Assembly: GCA_964619885.1 (NCBI GenBank)
Contig: CAZUGA010000009.1
Coordinates: 50,618-114,617, forward strand
Source of the DNA: CAZUGA01 sp964619885
GTDB taxonomy: Bacteria; Pseudomonadota; Gammaproteobacteria; Methylococcales; UBA1147
DNA: 64,000 bases
Reading direction: 5' to 3'
The position numbers and the translations under genes were made by a program. Below are positions 60,003-64,000 of this stretch, in pieces (position 1 is the first letter of the stretch; the number at the start of each line of letters is the position of its first letter). Below the pieces are notes generated by a model. It did no database searches and was not told the DNA's origin. It saw only the letters and a list, made by a program, of their open reading frames with translations.

Positions 60003-62738
60003 GTGCGCAAGTTGTCTAAAACTCTGGCTATGATGGGCCTACTGACCCCGGTAGGCGCAAATGCGTTGGGGGTAGGAGAAATAAAGCTGCATTCTGCTTT
60101 GAATCAAAGTCTCAAAGCGGATATACCTTTAATCACATCAGCGTCGGATTCTGTATCCGAGGTTCGCGTGAATCTTGCATCGCCAAGCGCTTTTGCAAAA
60201 GCTGGGTTAGAACGCCCATTTTACCTGTCAGGGTTGAAATTCAAAACGATCAATAAAGGCGGACGTGTATACGTTCGGGTCACTTCTCGCGATGTGATTC
60301 GTGAACCATTCCTTAACTTTTTAGTGGATGTGAGTTGGCCCCAAGGCCGAATGCTTCGAGAATTTACTGTCTTGCTGGATCCACCGGTTACGGTAAACAA
60401 GAAAAGTGTTACCGCCCATTCAGCGCCAATTGTCAAATCTACAACCGTCACGCAGCCTCTCTATAAAGTAGATGACGCCAGCAATTATGGGTTTAGGGCA
60501 CGACCCGCCGTTAATCCTAAGCCGGCTACCAAATCGAATTATAATTCTGGCGATTATGTGGAGGTCGAAAAAAACGACACTTTGTGGGGAATCGCGAAAA
60601 GAGTTAATCGCAGCGGATCTGTTTCTGATGAACAAATGATTGTTGCGTTGTACGAATCCAATCCTCGCGCTTTCTTTAAAAAAAACATGAATGCATTGAA
60701 GGCCGGTGCACGCTTGAAGATTCCTCAACAGGAAATGTTAGCATCGAGTACAAAACGACAAGCAATCGGTGAAATTAAAGCTCAATATGATGCGTGGACA
60801 GGTGAGGTAGCTGATCGTTCGCAGTTGAATTCTGAAAAATCTGCGGCGACGAGTCCAGTAGATTCTGCTAAACAACCTCGTAGCCAACTCAAATTAGTAG
60901 CACCATCTGATAAAAGCGGCGTTGCGGATAAAGCGGTTGGCAGCGCGCCGGGTGATAGGTCGAACAAAGCTGAGGTTGCGATCGAAATGGCTGAAACAGT
61001 CAGTCAGGAAAACGAAGAACTCAGATCACGTTTGCAACAGGTCGAAGAGCAGTTGGCTATGATGCAGCGGCTTATAGCTCTGAAAGATAAACAACTTTCT
61101 ACGTTACAGGCTAAATCCGGCGGCGATGTTGCGGATGAACAACTGATTGCAAGTCAAAAAGTTATGGACGTCGCTGCCGGTGACAAATCCATCGAACCTA
61201 CAAGTGTATCAACGCCAACCGATCAGAACGCGGTTGCTGCTGTGGATAATCAGATTGCAAAGCCGGAGGTTGAAACAGACCAAATTACCGAAAAGGATCC
61301 TATATTGGCGGAGACTGACGGTGAAAAGGCGATGGAAAATTCTGTCGTATCGGGCGACAGTAAAACTATTGAAAATAAAGTTTCCGATAATACTGTGCCA
61401 CCGGTCGCGAAACCGGCGGTCCAAAAACCTAAACCTCAGCCTGCGGTTCAGGAGGATGATTTACTGAGCGAAATTTTCGCTGAACCGATGTATTTAGCGC
61501 TTGGCGGCGGTGGCATCGTTCTACTAGGAATATTCGCTTGGATGCTGTCCCGTCGAAAGATCTCCGCAGATCAACTCGAAACTGAAAGTGTGTTGGGGGA
61601 AAGCGTTGATGACGATAAGACTGAAGTGGCTAGCGCCAATGCCAATACTGAGGCAGAACAAAGTAGTTCTGTTGCTGATATCTCCACAGTGGCTGAAAGT
61701 TCATTTCTTAGCGAATTTACACCTAGCGATTTTGATGCATTAGAAACCGAACATGATGAGGTCGATCCTGTTTCAGAAGCGGATGTTTATTTAGCTTATG
61801 GACGGTATCAACAAGCGGAAGATTTGATTCGCAGTGCGATAGAAAATTATCCGGATCGCGATGAGTGCAAATTGAAATTATTTGAGATTCACTACGCTAC
61901 CGAGGATAAAGCGGCATTCGAAGCTTACGCTGAAGAATTATCCTCGATGAAAAATGATAACCCTGATTTCTGGTCAAAAGTTGTTGAAATGGGACGCGAA
62001 CTTTGCCCTCAAAATCCAGTTTTTGGCGGAACAGGGTCGAATGCACTGGATCAATCGGACAACGATGTTTCCTTCGATGGAGTTGAGCCTGATGAGCTGG
62101 CGCCCCAAGCTGAATCTATAGAGACACCACAGGAAGCTTTGGATGGGCAGGATGAATTTTCTACCAGTCAAACGGATGAGATTGATCTAGGTACGGATCT
62201 GGGGCTGGGTTCATCCGCAGTAGACGACGATGGAATGGATTTTGGTTTAGATACAACGGACGATCTCGATGAAAATACTGTCATGGAAGATGCTCAGGAT
62301 GACGCAGACAAAACAGAGATTCCATTAGAATTTGGTGTTTCTGATTCATCCGATGAAGATGTATTTGCCGAATCTACTGACGGGTCTGCAATGGAAGGGC
62401 AAGCTGATGACAATGATCTGGAGTTCGGCGGAGGAATAGATTTGTCGATGGATGAGGAACCTGTCCAGTCGGTGGAAAATGACGACAATACTTTAGAATT
62501 CGATTTGGATTTTACATCTTCGTCAACGGAAGGTGATGTTGATAGCGATATGGGTTCAGTATCAGACTTCGCCGATAGTGATGAGATTGAAACCAAACTA
62601 GATCTAGCGAAGGCATACGTCGAAATGGACGATCAAGATTCCGCGAGGGATATATTGACCGAAATCCTTGCCGAAGGTAATGACGAACAGAAAACAGAAG
62701 CGCAGGCACTAGTGGACGTTATAGAAAATAAAGCTTAA
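60003..62738 (+). CDS. fimV: FimV-family pilus/polar assembly protein
   Basis: 911 residues from the GTG at 60003, which has AAGGAG six bases upstream; the TTG at 59988 is the other choice. The FimV N-terminal domain (VGEIKLHSALNQSLKADIPL ... LVDVSWPQGRMLREFTVLLD) is preceded by a signal peptide. A LysM domain (YVEVEKNDTLWGIAKRVNRS ... LKAGARLKIP), a coiled coil and one membrane helix (MYLALGGGGIVLLGIFAWML, about 500-520) follow. A long acidic cytoplasmic region ends in the FimV TPR-like motif (KLDLAKAYVEMDDQDSARDI). FimV supports type IV pilus assembly and polar localisation. Confidence 0.96.
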   Translation: MRKLSKTLAMMGLLTPVGANALGVGEIKLHSALNQSLKADIPLITSASDSVSEVRVNLASPSAFAKAGLERPFYLSGLKFKTINKGGRVYVRVTSRDVIREPFLNFLVDVSWPQGRMLREFTVLLDPPVTVNKKSVTAHSAPIVKSTTVTQPLYKVDDASNYGFRARPAVNPKPATKSNYNSGDYVEVEKNDTLWGIAKRVNRSGSVSDEQMIVALYESNPRAFFKKNMNALKAGARLKIPQQEMLASSTKRQAIGEIKAQYDAWTGEVADRSQLNSEKSAATSPVDSAKQPRSQLKLVAPSDKSGVADKAVGSAPGDRSNKAEVAIEMAETVSQENEELRSRLQQVEEQLAMMQRLIALKDKQLSTLQAKSGGDVADEQLIASQKVMDVAAGDKSIEPTSVSTPTDQNAVAAVDNQIAKPEVETDQITEKDPILAETDGEKAMENSVVSGDSKTIENKVSDNTVPPVAKPAVQKPKPQPAVQEDDLLSEIFAEPMYLALGGGGIVLLGIFAWMLSRRKISADQLETESVLGESVDDDKTEVASANANTEAEQSSSVADISTVAESSFLSEFTPSDFDALETEHDEVDPVSEADVYLAYGRYQQAEDLIRSAIENYPDRDECKLKLFEIHYATEDKAAFEAYAEELSSMKNDNPDFWSKVVEMGRELCPQNPVFGGTGSNALDQSDNDVSFDGVEPDELAPQAESIETPQEALDGQDEFSTSQTDEIDLGTDLGLGSSAVDDDGMDFGLDTTDDLDENTVMEDAQDDADKTEIPLEFGVSDSSDEDVFAESTDGSAMEGQADDNDLEFGGGIDLSMDEEPVQSVENDDNTLEFDLDFTSSSTEGDVDSDMGSVSDFADSDEIETKLDLAKAYVEMDDQDSARDILTEILAEGNDEQKTEAQALVDVIENKA

Positions 62739-62797
62739 TCAATTAGTGCGAAAATCTTTTGGACCGATTACTAAAATTGGTTCAAAAAAAATATTGG

Positions 62798-62831
62798 ACG
62801 CCTCTTATCTCCTAGGGATACGGGGCGTTTT
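62798..62831. terminator. Bidirectional terminator between fimV and the hybrid kinase gene
   Basis: ACGCC (62798-62802) pairs with GGCGT (62824-62828), and inside it TATC with GATA, around a CCTAGG core. A T run follows on the plus strand, and an A run (T run on the minus strand) precedes it. The convergent gene ends at 62835. Confidence 0.8.
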
Positions 62832-62834
62832 GCA

Positions 62835-64000
62835 TTATGGATCGTTATCATAGCTGAGGGTTGTACCTTCTATCGCCTCCATGATGCTTTCTTTATCTTG
62901 TATTAAATCTTCAATCGCTTGTTTTAGATCTTCAAATGCTCCCCGAACTTTGTCGATTGAGTAATTATTCGTATCTTGATCAAGCTCGTTCTCTAGTTTG
63001 GCGGCATATTTTTGGATGGATTTAGCTTCACAAAAACTGGCCGATCCATTGAGTTTATGAGTTGTTTGCTTTGCTAATTCCGCATTAGATGCAACAATCC
63101 CCCGTTCAATGCTTACCAACTGATCGGGCATTTCTTCAAATAGCTTACTCATTAGACTGGCTGCCAGGCCTTTATCTCCACTGGTTTTTCTGAGTACACG
63201 TTGGATTAATGAGTTTGTTTCAGAATTCCAATTTTCGGCATTTATACTTGGATCTGGAATCCATTTTTTTAACGTGACATCCAGCGTGCTCTGTAGTAAC
63301 GGTTTAATCAGGCAATCCGAAAAACCAGCCTCTAATACGGTATGTAGTTGTTCTGGAAGTGCATGTGCGGTAACGGCGATGACGGGAGTTTGCGCATTGA
63401 CGTTCTCGTTTGTTTTTAAATAACGAACGATATCCATGCCGTTAATCACTGGCATCTGCAAATCTAAGAAGATCAGATCGAATGCGACTGAATTGAGTAA
63501 TTCCAGCGATTCCTTGCCATTTTTTGCTTCTAACACCACTGCTTTGGATTGTAACAATTGTGATTTGAGCAACGTTCTATTTATTTCGTTGTCGTCGGCA
63601 ACCAAAAATGTTCGGCTACGCAGGTTACGATGGATATCGACATTTGGTATTGAAAAATCGGGACACTCAATATTTGTTCTAACCCGGCTTTTCAAAGTAT
63701 TTAGCAGAAAAGTACTTCGACAAGGGATGATTAGATAACTATCAGTTTCGTCTTGGCAGCAAAGTTTAAGCAAGTCGCTTTGCCGATTGTTTCCAGCCAG
63801 TACGATTGGCCAATTGCCATATTGGTTCAATTTCGCCATCGTTTGTTTAATCGAGCCAGCTGTCGATTGGCTAGGAAGGTAGTTAATGATAATTCTTTCT
63901 CTGGTGGTGGAAGGCGGTTTAGCTTGAATAAAGGAATCTGCAGATACATAACGACTAAGGTTAGATTGTGTGAGCGGAGCGAACCACAATCTGAACCGTT
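62835..64000 (-). CDS. Hybrid sensor histidine kinase (BarA/GacS-like), C-terminal part; continues beyond the right edge
   Basis: The frame is open to the end of the window, so the kinase part is missing. From the N-terminal side visible here: a degenerate receiver-like segment (IIINYLPSQSTAGSIKQTMA), a true receiver (FLVADDNEINRTLL, phospho-Asp in LIFLDLQMPVINGMDIV, Lys in CLIKPLLQ) and an HPt domain with phospho-His in KQTTHKLNGSASFCEAKSI. This order matches BarA/GacS, which controls UvrY/GacA and the Csr/Rsm RNAs. The TTG at 63989 should not be taken as a start. Confidence 0.88.
   Translation of the reverse strand, partial: RFRLWFAPLTQSNLSRYVSADSFIQAKPPSTTRERIIINYLPSQSTAGSIKQTMAKLNQYGNWPIVLAGNNRQSDLLKLCCQDETDSYLIIPCRSTFLLNTLKSRVRTNIECPDFSIPNVDIHRNLRSRTFLVADDNEINRTLLKSQLLQSKAVVLEAKNGKESLELLNSVAFDLIFLDLQMPVINGMDIVRYLKTNENVNAQTPVIAVTAHALPEQLHTVLEAGFSDCLIKPLLQSTLDVTLKKWIPDPSINAENWNSETNSLIQRVLRKTSGDKGLAASLMSKLFEEMPDQLVSIERGIVASNAELAKQTTHKLNGSASFCEAKSIQKYAAKLENELDQDTNNYSIDKVRGAFEDLKQAIEDLIQDKESIMEAIEGTTLSYDNDP

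Noticed and set aside
63989..64000. Apparent start of the last minus-strand frame at 63989 (TTG).
   Set aside because: The frame stays open to the window end and the protein lacks its kinase half, so the gene simply continues outside.

Overview
The window is chromosomal DNA of a gammaproteobacterium. The gene orders bamD / rluD-pgeF / clpB and leuC-leuD-leuB-asd-fimV, a BarA/GacS-type hybrid kinase, HflD, PhoB/PhoR/PstS and a cytochrome bd oxidase with its CydX subunit all fit that class. At the left edge is the start of a copper membrane monooxygenase A subunit (PmoA/AmoA/PxmA superfamily, with the GDWDFW block). The organism is therefore probably a methanotroph or short-chain hydrocarbon oxidiser, possibly near Methylococcales. 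This rests on one partial gene plus gene order, so the taxonomy is a hypothesis.

Region 1 (1-1.5 kb, all minus strand): a TetR regulator, a shortened YiiX-like gene and the monooxygenase A gene. No C-subunit gene lies upstream of the A gene.

Region 2 (2.0-17.9 kb) is the most unusual part, a peptide-export island. It has six small precursor genes sharing a double-glycine leader (I-x-D-L ... L/M-D ... M ... G-G): four in a tandem array, one 109-aa variant, and one 59-aa gene on the minus strand. The export machinery is a C39-peptidase ABC transporter with two cyclic-nucleotide-binding domains, an HlyD-type adaptor and two parvulin-type prolyl isomerases. Eukaryotic-like regulators accompany it: a double-FHA membrane protein, a PP2C phosphatase, an ECF-like sigma factor and a serine/threonine kinase gene whose catalytic core is deleted. 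All three precursor loci have a correctly spaced sigma-54 (-24/-12) promoter motif upstream. The likely logic is sigma-54-controlled production of short peptides, leader removal and export by the C39 transporter, prolyl isomerase chaperoning, and phospho-signalling control. The peptides' function is unknown.

Region 3 (18-22.6 kb): an FAD-dependent oxidoreductase, a GT39-like membrane glycosyltransferase and a broken TPR lipoprotein gene. Region 4 (22.8-32.4 kb): sucCD, nadE, bamD, rluD-pgeF, a small membrane protein, a stretch of intergenic repeats, a ZIP metal transporter and an outer-membrane channel-like protein. Region 5 (32.9-45.6 kb): clpB behind a clear sigma-32 promoter, phoBR and pstS with Pho boxes, cydAB-cydX overlapping a DksA-like gene, an AgcS symporter, hflD and a periplasmic rhodanese.

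Region 6 (45.7-52.3 kb): a 40-aa small ORF, a copper-chaperone-like HMA protein, a non-RD serine/threonine kinase with a membrane anchor, an 889-aa lipoprotein with Sel1 repeats, coiled coil and a caspase-like (C14) domain, and an autotransporter-type beta barrel. This is a second possible signalling/effector module. Region 7 (52.4-64 kb): a lipoprotein hydrolase, a GT9 heptosyltransferase-like protein, an endonuclease/exonuclease/phosphatase-family protein, leuCDB, asd, fimV and the C-terminal part of a hybrid histidine kinase running off the right edge.

No rRNA, tRNA, CRISPR array, transposase or prophage gene was seen. Several genes are decayed (truncated YiiX-like gene, kinase, TPR gene, and a possible remnant near 18 kb).
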